Shown here in pieces: positions 1 to 4,574 of a DNA stretch of 5,394 nucleotides. Below the pieces are notes generated by a model. That model was not told where the DNA came from. It saw nothing but the letters and a program-made list of their open reading frames with translations, and did not search any database. The stretch covers positions 1 through 5,394 of the forward strand of contig DAIAZB010000635.1 of NCBI GenBank assembly GCA_027443745.1. Reading direction: 5' to 3'. A program made the position numbers and the translations under genes. Numbering within the stretch: the first letter of the stretch is position 1; every line of letters starts with the position of its first letter. This stretch comes from Thiomonas sp. (GTDB lineage: Bacteria > Pseudomonadota > Gammaproteobacteria > Burkholderiales > Burkholderiaceae).

Positions 1-14
1 CCAGTACTGTCCGG
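1..14. repeat. Left terminal inverted repeat of the IS4 element
   Basis: CCAGTACTGTCCGG is the exact reverse complement of 1310-1323. The match ends inward at base 14. Outward extension cannot be judged at the window edge. Confidence 0.85.
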
Positions 15-1187
15 CTAATCGGGGAACAGAATCAATTGGTTAGCGGGGTCGCAGGTAGAATTCTGTAGTTCTTGCTGCCGCAGGGCGCATTCCAATGAGG
101 TTTGCTCGAATAGCGTCACGCTCAGGATCTGTAGAATTTCGTAGAGCGAAGCCTTCAGGTGAAGGCGCTTGCGCACGATGGCGATGAGTACGTAGACCGC
201 AACGGCAATCCACACTTGGGTCTTCACGGCATTGAGTGAGGTGCCGAAGAAGGCCTTGATATGCAGGTGCTGCTTGATCCATTTGAAGAAGGTTTCGATC
301 TGCCAGCGATGGCGATACAAGGCGCTGATCGTCGTTGCTGGTAATGCGAAGTGGTTGGTCAACAGAACGATGGATTGACCGCTGTCAGGATCGCGCACAC
401 GCACACGGCGCAGGACACTGGGATACTTCGCGCGAACCACATCGCGCAGCAGCACCACGGTCTGATCGCAACCGATCAGGCAGCGATCCGCCACCGGCTG
501 GGAATAACGTCGATGCACGCGCAGGTTCTTCTTGGTGCGCATGAGGAAGAACGCACCCTCGCAGTGGAAGTGGTACAGACGCTCGAAGTCGAGGTAGGCA
601 CGATCCATCACATAGATCGCGCCCGGCTCGGGATCCAACTCGTCGAGCATATGCACATCGTGCAGGCGTGACTCGGAAAAGCTGATCACCGTGGGAATGG
701 CGCCACGTATGTCGAGCAGCGTATGCAGCTTGAGTCCGCCGCGACCAGGATGCATGGCACGCGCCCATGGGAACACTGATAGGCAGAGTTCAATCGTGGT
801 CGAGTCGAGCGCATAGGCCGTGTGGGCCAGCTCAATATCGAGCGGCTCGTCGACATAGAGTCGTCGAGCCGTCGCGATCAGGCCTTGGGCAAACTCGGCA
901 TAGATACGCCAGTCACGCTGTTCGTTGGCATCGGCCAAGGTGCTGCGCGCAACGCGACCGCGGATGCCAAGGTGATAGAGCTTGGCTTGGTGCGCGCGCA
1001 GACAGATCTCGATATCGCGCAAGCTCTCGCGCCCGCTGAGCTGAGCGAAGGCCATGCACAGAAACTGATCGAGGCAGGCAAAGCGTTTCACGTAGCGATC
1101 GCCGTCGTACTTCGCGACGAGGCGTCGGAACGTATGCATCGGCAGGTGCCGCATGAGTTGGGTGAACACAAACTGGCCTTCGTGCAT
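15..1187 (-). CDS. IS4-family DDE transposase with DUF4372-type N-terminus
   Basis: This 390-residue transposase would catalyse cut-and-paste movement of the surrounding element by binding its ends and cleaving with an RNase H-fold DDE domain. The N-terminal ~100 residues (FTQLMRHLP, LSGRESLRDIE, STLADANEQRDWRIY) match the DUF4372-type leader of IS4 transposases as I know it. Catalytic residues are visible at Asp128 (YALDST), Asp195 (YVMDRAY) and Glu298. Glu298 sits in a complete Y-(2)-R-(3)-E-(6)-K signature, Tyr291, Arg294, Glu298 and Lys305 (YRHRWQIETFFKWIK), which is diagnostic of the IS4 family. The ATG is preceded by GAGGG at 7-nt spacing, supporting this start. The length is normal, with no frameshift or missing catalytic residue. 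The TAG stop abuts the left terminal repeat. I do not assign a named IS. Confidence 0.95.
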   Translation of the reverse strand: MHEGQFVFTQLMRHLPMHTFRRLVAKYDGDRYVKRFACLDQFLCMAFAQLSGRESLRDIEICLRAHQAKLYHLGIRGRVARSTLADANEQRDWRIYAEFAQGLIATARRLYVDEPLDIELAHTAYALDSTTIELCLSVFPWARAMHPGRGGLKLHTLLDIRGAIPTVISFSESRLHDVHMLDELDPEPGAIYVMDRAYLDFERLYHFHCEGAFFLMRTKKNLRVHRRYSQPVADRCLIGCDQTVVLLRDVVRAKYPSVLRRVRVRDPDSGQSIVLLTNHFALPATTISALYRHRWQIETFFKWIKQHLHIKAFFGTSLNAVKTQVWIAVAVYVLIAIVRKRLHLKASLYEILQILSVTLFEQTSLECALRQQELQNSTCDPANQLILFPD

Positions 1188-1309
1188 GGCGACGCCCTCT
1201 CGGTGAGGTCGTCCAGCCTGAGGCCAGCACGGTTGAAATCGCTAACACCGGATAACTACCAGTTTTTGAAGCTCGATCAGCCGCTTGCCAAGATCGCCAA
1301 GCACTTTCC
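1188..1309 (-). promoter_or_regulatory. Leader of the IS4 transposase gene
   Basis: These ~120 non-coding bases lie between the right terminal repeat and the transposase ATG. A Shine-Dalgarno match AGAGGG occupies 1195-1200 and ends 7 nt before the start codon. The promoter must lie here or in the flanking repeat, but I see no -35/-10 pair I would defend. TGGTAGTTA near 1256-1264 on the minus strand resembles an extended -10, without a matching -35. Confidence 0.4.
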
Positions 1310-1323
1310 CCGGACAGTACTGG
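1310..1323. repeat. Right terminal inverted repeat of the IS4 element
   Basis: CCGGACAGTACTGG is the exact complement of bases 1-14. Its terminal GG overlaps the first bases of the mirror-repeat arm GGCGTGGCC. Confidence 0.85.
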
Positions 1324-1370
1324 CGTGGCCAAGAGAAAAGTAACCAAAAGAGAAAGCCACCCCGCTTGCG
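1322..1370 (+). repeat. Left outer arm of the mirror repeat
   Basis: The arm reads GGCGTGGCCAAGAG, a run of A, GTAACC, a run of A, GAGAAAGCC, then ACCCCGCTTG. It matches the complement of 1822-1869 almost base for base. The two A-runs are each one base longer here (A4 against A3), AGCC replaces GGCC, and the inner end differs slightly (CTTGCGC against CTTGGC). It directly abuts the IS4 right end. Confidence 0.85.
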
Positions 1371-1372
1371 CG

Positions 1373-1397
1373 CTTTGCGGGCTTCCTGCCCGCAAAG
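1373..1397 (+). repeat. Hairpin 1, left half
   Basis: A perfect 10-bp stem, CTTTGCGGGC with GCCCGCAAAG, closes a TTCCT loop at 1383-1387. It is the position-matched partner of the hairpin at 1797-1821. Three consecutive stem pairs differ between the two and all three are compensated. Confidence 0.85.
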
Positions 1398-1416
1398 TCC
1401 GCGGTCGGGTTACGGG

Positions 1417-1451
1417 GTTTGTCGACAGCCCATCCTGTGCTGACGCCAAAC
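1417..1451 (+). repeat. Hairpin 2, left half (imperfect)
   Basis: GTTTGTCGACAG pairs with CTGACGCCAAAC at 10 of 12 positions around an 11-nt loop that contains TCCT. Its centre (1434) mirrors that of the hairpin at 1745-1777 (1761) about the element's midpoint, so it is taken as the degenerate partner. Confidence 0.55.
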
Positions 1452-1473
1452 TGGCTTGCATCCATGCAAGCCA
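1452..1473 (+). repeat. Hairpin 3, left half
   Basis: TGGCTTGCA pairs perfectly with TGCAAGCCA over a TCCA loop (9 bp). It follows hairpin 2 with no spacer. The mirror position in the right half has only a short stem (1728-1740) with an AGGAC loop, GTCCT on the minus strand. Confidence 0.8.
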
Positions 1474-1529
1474 CCCTGCGGGCTTTTCCTCCACCCGCCC
1501 GCCGCTTCAGAGGGGCCCCGGGCAGAGCA

Positions 1530-1546
1530 ACGCGCATCCTGCGCGT
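1530..1546 (+). repeat. Hairpin 4, left half
   Basis: ACGCGCA pairs perfectly with TGCGCGT over a TCC loop. It is preceded by CCCCGGGCAGAGCA and followed by ACT. The right-half partner at 1647-1665 has the same flanks (CCCCGGGAAGAGCA and ACT on the minus strand) with three compensated stem pairs. Confidence 0.8.
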
Positions 1547-1586
1547 ACTTTTCAGAACAGCCAAGCCAACTGCCGATCAAGAACGA

Positions 1587-1617
1587 AGCAACACCAGAGC
1601 GAAGTTCTGCTGTTGCT
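1587..1617. repeat. Central hairpin of the mirror repeat
   Basis: AGCAACA (1587-1593) pairs with TGTTGCT (1611-1617). Inside it, after a C/C mismatch, CAGA pairs with TCTG around a 7-nt loop. It spans the symmetry centre of the element and is where the two half-units meet. Confidence 0.55.
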
Positions 1618-1646
1618 CTGCTTTTGCTTCCAGCTTTTCACCGAGT

Positions 1647-1665
1647 GCGGGCCAAGATGGCCCGC
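1647..1665 (-). repeat. Hairpin 4, right half
   Basis: On the minus strand, GCGGGCC pairs with GGCCCGC over ATCTT. Compared with 1530-1546, stem positions 1, 4 and 7 change from A-T, C-G and A-T to G-C, G-C and C-G. This is the only one of the eight flanking hairpins whose loop lacks UCC. Confidence 0.8.
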
Positions 1666-1727
1666 TGCTCTTCCCGGGGTCCCTTGTGCGGCGGTGAGGC
1701 GGGGTCGACAGGCCGCGCAGCGGGAAG

Positions 1728-1740
1728 CGACAGGACGTCG
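1728..1740 (-). repeat. Hairpin 3, right half (short)
   Basis: CGAC pairs with GTCG over a 5-nt loop reading GTCCT on the minus strand. The stem is only 4 bp and would not be called alone. It is listed because its position mirrors 1452-1473 to within about 2 bp and its loop keeps TCCT. Confidence 0.35.
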
Positions 1741-1744
1741 GTTC

Positions 1745-1777
1745 CTTTTCGCACGGGCAGGAGGCCCGTTCGAAAAG
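1745..1777 (-). repeat. Hairpin 2, right half
   Basis: The stem is 13 bp with one C/T mismatch; on the plus strand it runs CTTTTCGCACGGGC against GCCCGTTCGAAAAG. The loop is AGGAG on the plus strand and CTCCT on the minus strand. The top of the stem (GGGC, CTCCT, GCCC on minus) is identical to the hairpin at 1797-1821 although the lower stems differ. Confidence 0.85.
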
Positions 1778-1796
1778 CCCGGCCCCGGCTCACGGA

Positions 1797-1821
1797 CTTG
1801 TTGGGCAGGAGGCCCAACAAG
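1797..1821 (-). repeat. Hairpin 1, right half
   Basis: A perfect 10-bp stem, CTTGTTGGGC with GCCCAACAAG, closes a loop reading AGGAG on the plus strand and CTCCT on the minus strand (1807-1811). It is the mirror partner of 1373-1397. Confidence 0.85.
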
Positions 1822-1869
1822 CGCCAAGCGGGGTGGCCTTCTCTTTGGTTACTTTCTCTTGGCCACGCC
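1822..1869 (-). repeat. Right outer arm of the mirror repeat
   Basis: This is the inverted copy of 1322-1370. It ends in CTTTCTCTTGGCCACGCC, six bases before the IS3 left end. Bases 1848-1861 (GTTACTTTCTCTTG) are also complementary to 3516-3529 on the far side of the IS3 element. Confidence 0.85.
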
Positions 1870-1875
1870 GGTGTG

Positions 1876-1895
1876 TGTCAAGGTAGTTGTCGCCT
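1876..1895. repeat. Left terminal inverted repeat of the IS3 element
   Basis: It matches the complement of 3486-3505 at 18 of 20 bases, with mismatches at positions 6 and 8. It lies 6 bp downstream of the orfB stop. Confidence 0.85.
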
Positions 1896-1901
1896 CGCGG
1901 G

Positions 1902-2945
1902 TCATGCGGCTTGGGCCTGTATCGCATCAGCCCGCTCGGGGTTGAGGTAGACGGCATCGTCCAGATGCCAGTTGCGGGCGTTGCTGCTCCAGCGTTGCGG
2001 GTGGCGCTGACGCGCGTGGGCGTAGAGCTCTTTGCGCTGCGCCAGCAGCGCGTCGGCTTGGCCGTGGTGGCGTTGGTGCGGGGTCACGTAGCGCAGGGCG
2101 CTGTGGCGATGGAGGGTGTTGTACCAGTCCACGAAGCGATGCACCCACTGGCGGGCTTCTTCGAGCGTCTCGAAGGGTCGCTCGGGCCACAACGGACAGT
2201 ACTTGGCGGTGCGGAACAGCGCTTCGGCGTAGGCGTTGTCGTTGCTCACCCGCGGGCGACTGAAGGATGGGTCGATGCCCAGTTCATAGAGCGTGTGCAG
2301 CATGGTGGAACCCTTCATCGCGCCACCGTTGTCCGAGTGCAAGACGAGCGCCTTGCCCGCCGTGCGTTCGCGCAAACAGGCTTTGCCGATCAGTTCGCTG
2401 GCGTGCTCGGCCGACTCGTGCGCATGCACCTCGTTGGCGACCAGATAGCGGCTGTGCACGTCCTTGACCATGTACCAGTAGAAGTAGAGACCCTTCACCG
2501 TGCTGGGCATCCAGGTGATGTCCCAGCACCACAGTTGGTTGGGTGCGGTAGCGCAGTGGGTGGTCAGCGGACGTCGCTGCGGGGCTTTGCTGCGGCCGCG
2601 ATGGTGCTGTTGACCGGCAGCACGCAGCAGGCGGTAGATGGTCGATTCGCTGCACAGGTAAATCTGTTCGTCGGCCAGTTTGGGCACGATCTGGTGCGGC
2701 GTGAGGCTGGCATGCTCGGGCGCATTGACGACCTCAAGCACGTGCACGCGCTCCGCGTCGCTGAGCGCGTTGACCGGCACCGCCCGTCGTGCTGCGGGTC
2801 GGCGATCGACCGGCACCTGACGCCAGCGTTGCAGCGTGCGCGCAGTCAAGGCCAACACCGCACAGGCGCGCGCCAACCGCGCGCCACCAAGGACGGCTTC
2901 CTCGATGAGTTGCATGGCCAGTTGGCGATCTGAGGGAGAGGTCAT
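1902..2945 (-). CDS. IS3-family transposase OrfB, rve-type DDE integrase core
   Basis: This 347-residue catalytic subunit carries out strand transfer of the IS3 element, normally as the C-terminal part of an OrfAB fusion. A helical region at ~1-110 (HTH_21-like, LTPHQIVPKL, SESTIYRLLR) precedes the retroviral-integrase core. The catalytic triad is Asp142 (WCWDITW), Asp205 (HSDNGG) and Glu241 (NAYAEALFRT). Exactly 35 residues separate the last two, giving DD(35)E, and WYN follows at 274-276. The family C-terminal signature (HSALRYVTPHQRHHG) ends the core at ~281-295. The ATG start overlaps the orfA stop as ATGA. The open frame continues upstream through orfA, allowing a -1 fusion of about 517 residues. 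It is intact and of normal length. Confidence 0.95.
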   Translation of the reverse strand: MTSPSDRQLAMQLIEEAVLGGARLARACAVLALTARTLQRWRQVPVDRRPAARRAVPVNALSDAERVHVLEVVNAPEHASLTPHQIVPKLADEQIYLCSESTIYRLLRAAGQQHHRGRSKAPQRRPLTTHCATAPNQLWCWDITWMPSTVKGLYFYWYMVKDVHSRYLVANEVHAHESAEHASELIGKACLRERTAGKALVLHSDNGGAMKGSTMLHTLYELGIDPSFSRPRVSNDNAYAEALFRTAKYCPLWPERPFETLEEARQWVHRFVDWYNTLHRHSALRYVTPHQRHHGQADALLAQRKELYAHARQRHPQRWSSNARNWHLDDAVYLNPERADAIQAQAA

Positions 2946-3454
2946 GCGTCCTCGTCCAAGCCCCAGATCGCCTGGGCTTTTTTTTGCAGCACTAACAGCG
3001 CCGCCGTCTCTGCCAGCGCCGCATCCTTGCGCCGCAGCTCGCGCTCCAGTGCCTGCACACGCTGGCGTGTCTGCGATTCCTCCGGGGGCTTGGCCGGCGC
3101 ACCGGTCGCGGGCGCATTGGCTTTCTCGCACGCCGACCGCCAACGGGCAATCTGCTCCGGCAGCACGCCCTGCTTGCGGGCGTACTCAGACAGCTCGGCG
3201 GCACTCATCGGGGCGCTCTCCAGCACAATGCGGAACTTCTCCAAGCCTGACCAGCGATCACTTTGCCGGGCATCACGACGGATCAGCTGACCCGCCTCGA
3301 TGGCCTCACGACGCCACGTTCGCAACGTCACCTCGGTAATGCCCGTCCCCTTGGCCAGCGCCTTGATCGGTTGGTTATGAGGTGGACTCATCTGCACTAC
3401 CGCAGCCTGCCGCTGCTCGGCGCTGTATCGAATCGGTTTCATCATTTCGCTCAC
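2942..3454 (-). CDS. IS3-family OrfA, helix-turn-helix DNA-binding protein
   Basis: This 170-residue protein would bind the element's ends and regulate transposition; in the OrfAB fusion it supplies end recognition. Two helix-turn-helix-like segments are visible at ~27-50 (IKALAKGTGITEVTLRTWRR) and ~82-107 (MSAAELSEYARKQGVLPEQI). A charged heptad-rich helix at ~129-158 is the leucine-zipper-type dimerisation segment typical of OrfA. The start is GTG: GGAGGG lies 5 nt upstream. ATG codons 4 and 5 would be 14-17 nt from that site, too far. The reading frame crosses CAA AAA AAA (Gln157-Lys159), where a -1 slip enters the orfB frame. Unslipped translation ends 11 codons later (AQAIWGLDEDA). Confidence 0.92.
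   Translation of the reverse strand: MSEMMKPIRYSAEQRQAAVVQMSPPHNQPIKALAKGTGITEVTLRTWRREAIEAGQLIRRDARQSDRWSGLEKFRIVLESAPMSAAELSEYARKQGVLPEQIARWRSACEKANAPATGAPAKPPEESQTRQRVQALERELRRKDAALAETAALLVLQKKAQAIWGLDEDA
2959..2985 (-). promoter_or_regulatory. Programmed -1 slippage site for OrfAB with downstream stem-loop
   Basis: On the minus strand an uninterrupted run of eight A (2978-2985) is read CAA AAA AAA in the orfA frame. A single -1 slip continues as AGC CCA GGC GAT in the open orfB frame, joining 159 OrfA residues to 11 linker residues and full OrfB. A stem-loop starts at the last A of the run (2978): AGCCC-AG pairs with CT-GGGCT, with one bulge and a 5-nt loop (2959-2978), and could stimulate slippage. 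A-run slippage, ribosomal or transcriptional, is the known mode for IS3 elements. The ATGA overlap of orfA and orfB could additionally allow separate OrfB synthesis. Confidence 0.8.
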
Positions 3455-3459
3455 TGCCG

Positions 3460-3465
3460 CCCTCC
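3460..3465 (-). promoter_or_regulatory. Ribosome binding site deciding the orfA GTG start
   Basis: GGAGGG on the minus strand lies 5 nt before GTG at 3454. It favours this non-ATG start over the two ATG codons at 3440-3445. Confidence 0.75.
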
Positions 3466-3485
3466 ATAGGAAAAGTCATCAACGA

Positions 3486-3505
3486 AGGCGACAACTAGCC
3501 TGACA
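3486..3505. repeat. Right terminal inverted repeat of the IS3 element
   Basis: This is the complement of 1876-1895 with two mismatches. It ends in TGACA. The orfA leader between it and the GTG is only ~30 bp and shows no convincing full promoter. Confidence 0.85.
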
Positions 3506-3515
3506 TGGAGGGACG

Positions 3516-3560
3516 CAAGAGAAAGTGACTCGCCCTCCGCAAGGAGGGTGAAAGCTCTTG
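3516..3560. repeat. Detached outer segment of the intergenic repeat, hairpin with GCAA loop
   Basis: An outer stem CAAGAG with CTCTTG encloses an internal loop and an inner 9-bp stem. The inner stem has one G-T pair, TCGCCCTCC with GGAGGGTGA, capped on the plus strand by GCAA, a GNRA-type tetraloop. Bases 3516-3529 share the core CAAGAGAAAGT with the mirror-repeat arms and are complementary to 1848-1861 across the IS3 element. I read it as part of the same repeat, separated by the IS3 insertion. It lies 78 bp beyond the esterase stop. It has no T-run on either strand, so it is not a typical intrinsic terminator. Confidence 0.6.
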
Positions 3561-3638
3561 TTACTGCGACGCGCGCTGGCTTGCCGCAAGAACTGAACGT
3601 CACCACGATATCTTGTGGCGCAGATATTCAGGCAGCAC
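3561..3638. other. Short intergenic stretch downstream of the esterase gene
   Basis: I see no gene, clear terminator or repeat here. The strongest symmetry is a weak CCAC/GTGG stem around 3603-3618. Confidence 0.4.
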
Positions 3639-4574
3639 TCAGTTCGGAATCATGCCGATTGTCTGCAGCCACGCCTCGGCCAGCCTCGGCCAGTCGGTGA
3701 TCGGAAACTTGGTCACCCGCAAGCCGAACGCATGCCCGCCGTGCGCATACAGATGCATCTCCACCGGCACGCCGGCGTTCTTCAGCGCGGCGTAGTAAAC
3801 CAGCGATTGGTTCACGCCATCGACGTAGTCGTCTTCCGCCTGCACCAGGAAGGTGGGCGATGTGTCGCCGGTGACCGGCACGTTGGGGTTGAGCTTGTCG
3901 TCGTCGGTCGCCAAGTGCCCTGGATAGATCGCCATCGCGAAATCTGGCCGGCTGCTCTCCTTGTCGGCGGCATCCACGGGCGCATACAGGCGGCGCTTAA
4001 AATTCGTGCTGGCCTCGGCCACCAGGTAGCCACCCGCCGAGAAGCCGATCACTCCGACCTTGTGCGGGTCGACATGCCAATCGGCGGCGTGGAAGCGCAC
4101 GAGCCGCAGCGCGCGCTGGGCGTCTTCCAGCGCGGGCACCGACAGGGCAAAGGAATAACAGTTGCAACGCACGCCGTAGGGCGCGCTCGGCACGCGGTAC
4201 TTCAACAATACGCAGGTGATGCCGCGCGACGTCAGCCAGCCGCAGATCTCGGTGCCTTCGAGGTCGATGGCCAGCACCTGGAAGCCACCGCCCGGGAACA
4301 CCACCACCGCGGCGCCGGTGTTCTTGCTCCTGGGTGCATAGACCGTCAGCGTGGGCCGGCTCACGTTGGCCACCGCCATCCAGGGCCGACCGGCGATCAG
4401 GTGTTCCGTACGCAGCGTTACTGTTTCCGGCCCCGGCACCGGTTGCGCATCGGGCACCGCGCCCGGCCACAGCGGCAGCTGCGTGTGCCCTGCGGCGGGC
4501 TGCCAGACAGCGGCCTTCACCTGCGCGCCCAGGCACGCCAGCGACAGGCAGAGCAACACGATCCACGGCTTCAT
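3639..4574 (-). CDS. Secreted alpha/beta-hydrolase, acyl-ester hydrolase type
   Basis: This 311-residue protein is predicted to hydrolyse an ester outside the cytoplasm. Residues 1-21 form a short signal peptide (MKPWIVLLCLSLACL, then a VKA signal-peptidase I site). The SLAC segment fits a lipobox poorly. The alpha/beta-hydrolase landmarks are in order: an oxyanion FPGGGF at 93-98; LKYRVP at 124-129; nucleophile Ser179 in GFSAGG; probable acid Asp249 in AEDDYVDG; and His281 in GGHAFG. This pattern is that of the BD-FAE and acetylxylan-esterase-like hydrolases, so a plant-polysaccharide or carbohydrate ester is plausible, but the substrate is inference. AAGGAG lies 4 nt before the ATG, supporting the start. 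It follows hemB by 137 bp in the same direction, and no promoter or terminator between them is evident. Confidence 0.87.
   Translation of the reverse strand: MKPWIVLLCLSLACLGAQVKAAVWQPAAGHTQLPLWPGAVPDAQPVPGPETVTLRTEHLIAGRPWMAVANVSRPTLTVYAPRSKNTGAAVVVFPGGGFQVLAIDLEGTEICGWLTSRGITCVLLKYRVPSAPYGVRCNCYSFALSVPALEDAQRALRLVRFHAADWHVDPHKVGVIGFSAGGYLVAEASTNFKRRLYAPVDAADKESSRPDFAMAIYPGHLATDDDKLNPNVPVTGDTSPTFLVQAEDDYVDGVNQSLVYYAALKNAGVPVEMHLYAHGGHAFGLRVTKFPITDWPRLAEAWLQTIGMIPN

Larger units (their letters stand above)
1..1323 (-). mobile_element. IS4-family insertion sequence, apparently complete
   Basis: One intact transposase gene is bracketed by perfect 14-bp inverted repeats, CCAGTACTGTCCGG at 1-14 and its complement at 1310-1323. 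The transposase stop lies immediately inside the left repeat, and about 120 bp of non-coding leader separate its start from the right repeat. The total of about 1.32 kb is ordinary for this family. The left end coincides with the window edge, so the repeat could extend a few bases further out and no target duplication can be tested. On the right the last two bases (GG) also fit the start of the adjoining repeat arm, leaving the boundary uncertain by about 2 bp. The element appears intact and potentially active. Confidence 0.88.
1322..1869. repeat. 548-bp mirror-symmetric multi-hairpin intergenic repeat
   Basis: This non-coding stretch is a large imperfect inverted duplication. Matched landmarks are equidistant from a centre near 1597: outer arms at 1322-1370 and 1822-1869; hairpins centred at 1385 and 1809; 1434 and 1761; 1462 and 1734; 1538 and 1656; and the motif CCCCGGG at 1516 and (minus strand) 1679. 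A weak hairpin lies at the centre. Each half therefore carries the same order of arm plus four hairpins. Stem sequences differ between halves but remain paired. The arm core GGCCAAGAGAAAGTAACC is one I recall as a frequent intergenic repeat of Xanthomonadales, often mis-annotated as small hypothetical proteins; this is from memory. It could be a non-autonomous mobile repeat, a structured RNA, or a cruciform-forming site. No protein product is supported. Confidence 0.8.
1876..3505 (-). mobile_element. IS3-family insertion sequence, complete
   Basis: This 1630-bp element begins with TG and ends with CA, as is usual for IS3-family elements. Its 20-bp ends match at 18 positions: TGTCAAGGTAGTTGTCGCCT at 1876-1895 against the complement of 3486-3505. 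It contains overlapping orfA and orfB with an A8 slippage site, the standard layout of the family. All catalytic residues are present, so it may be active. The bases just outside (GTG on the left, TGG on the right) do not form a clear 3-bp target duplication. It lies between the mirror repeat and a second repeat fragment that could have been contiguous before insertion. Confidence 0.9.

Noticed and set aside
822..1343. 173-codon plus-strand open frame opposite the IS4 transposase.
   Set aside because: It is antisense to an intact transposase, crosses the IS boundary into the repeat, and has no recognisable domain.
1322..1869. CRISPR array or integron attachment site in the hairpin-rich region.
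   Set aside because: There are no regularly spaced identical direct repeats, and the repeats are inverted and mirror-symmetric. No core site of the GTTRRRY type or integrase gene is present.
1325..1950. Open frames across the mirror repeat (for example 1325-1945, 1456-1950 plus; 1277-1564, 1552-1827 minus).
   Set aside because: They translate the repeat arms and hairpins (peptides such as VTKRESHPACALCG and LLFGYFLLATP), overlap each other in several frames, run into the IS ends, and match no protein domain I recognise. Paired stems with compensatory changes explain the sequence better than coding.
1887..2933. 348-codon plus-strand open frame opposite orfB.
   Set aside because: It is antisense to an IS3 transposase with a complete DD(35)E triad. 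Long antisense frames are expected at this G+C, and no domain is recognisable.
1..3505. Composite transposon formed by the two insertion sequences.
   Set aside because: The two elements belong to different families with unrelated ends, so they cannot mobilise the middle region together.
3516..3560. Intrinsic terminator for the esterase transcript.
   Set aside because: The hairpin is stable but no U-run follows on the minus strand, and its sequence is explained as part of the repeat family.
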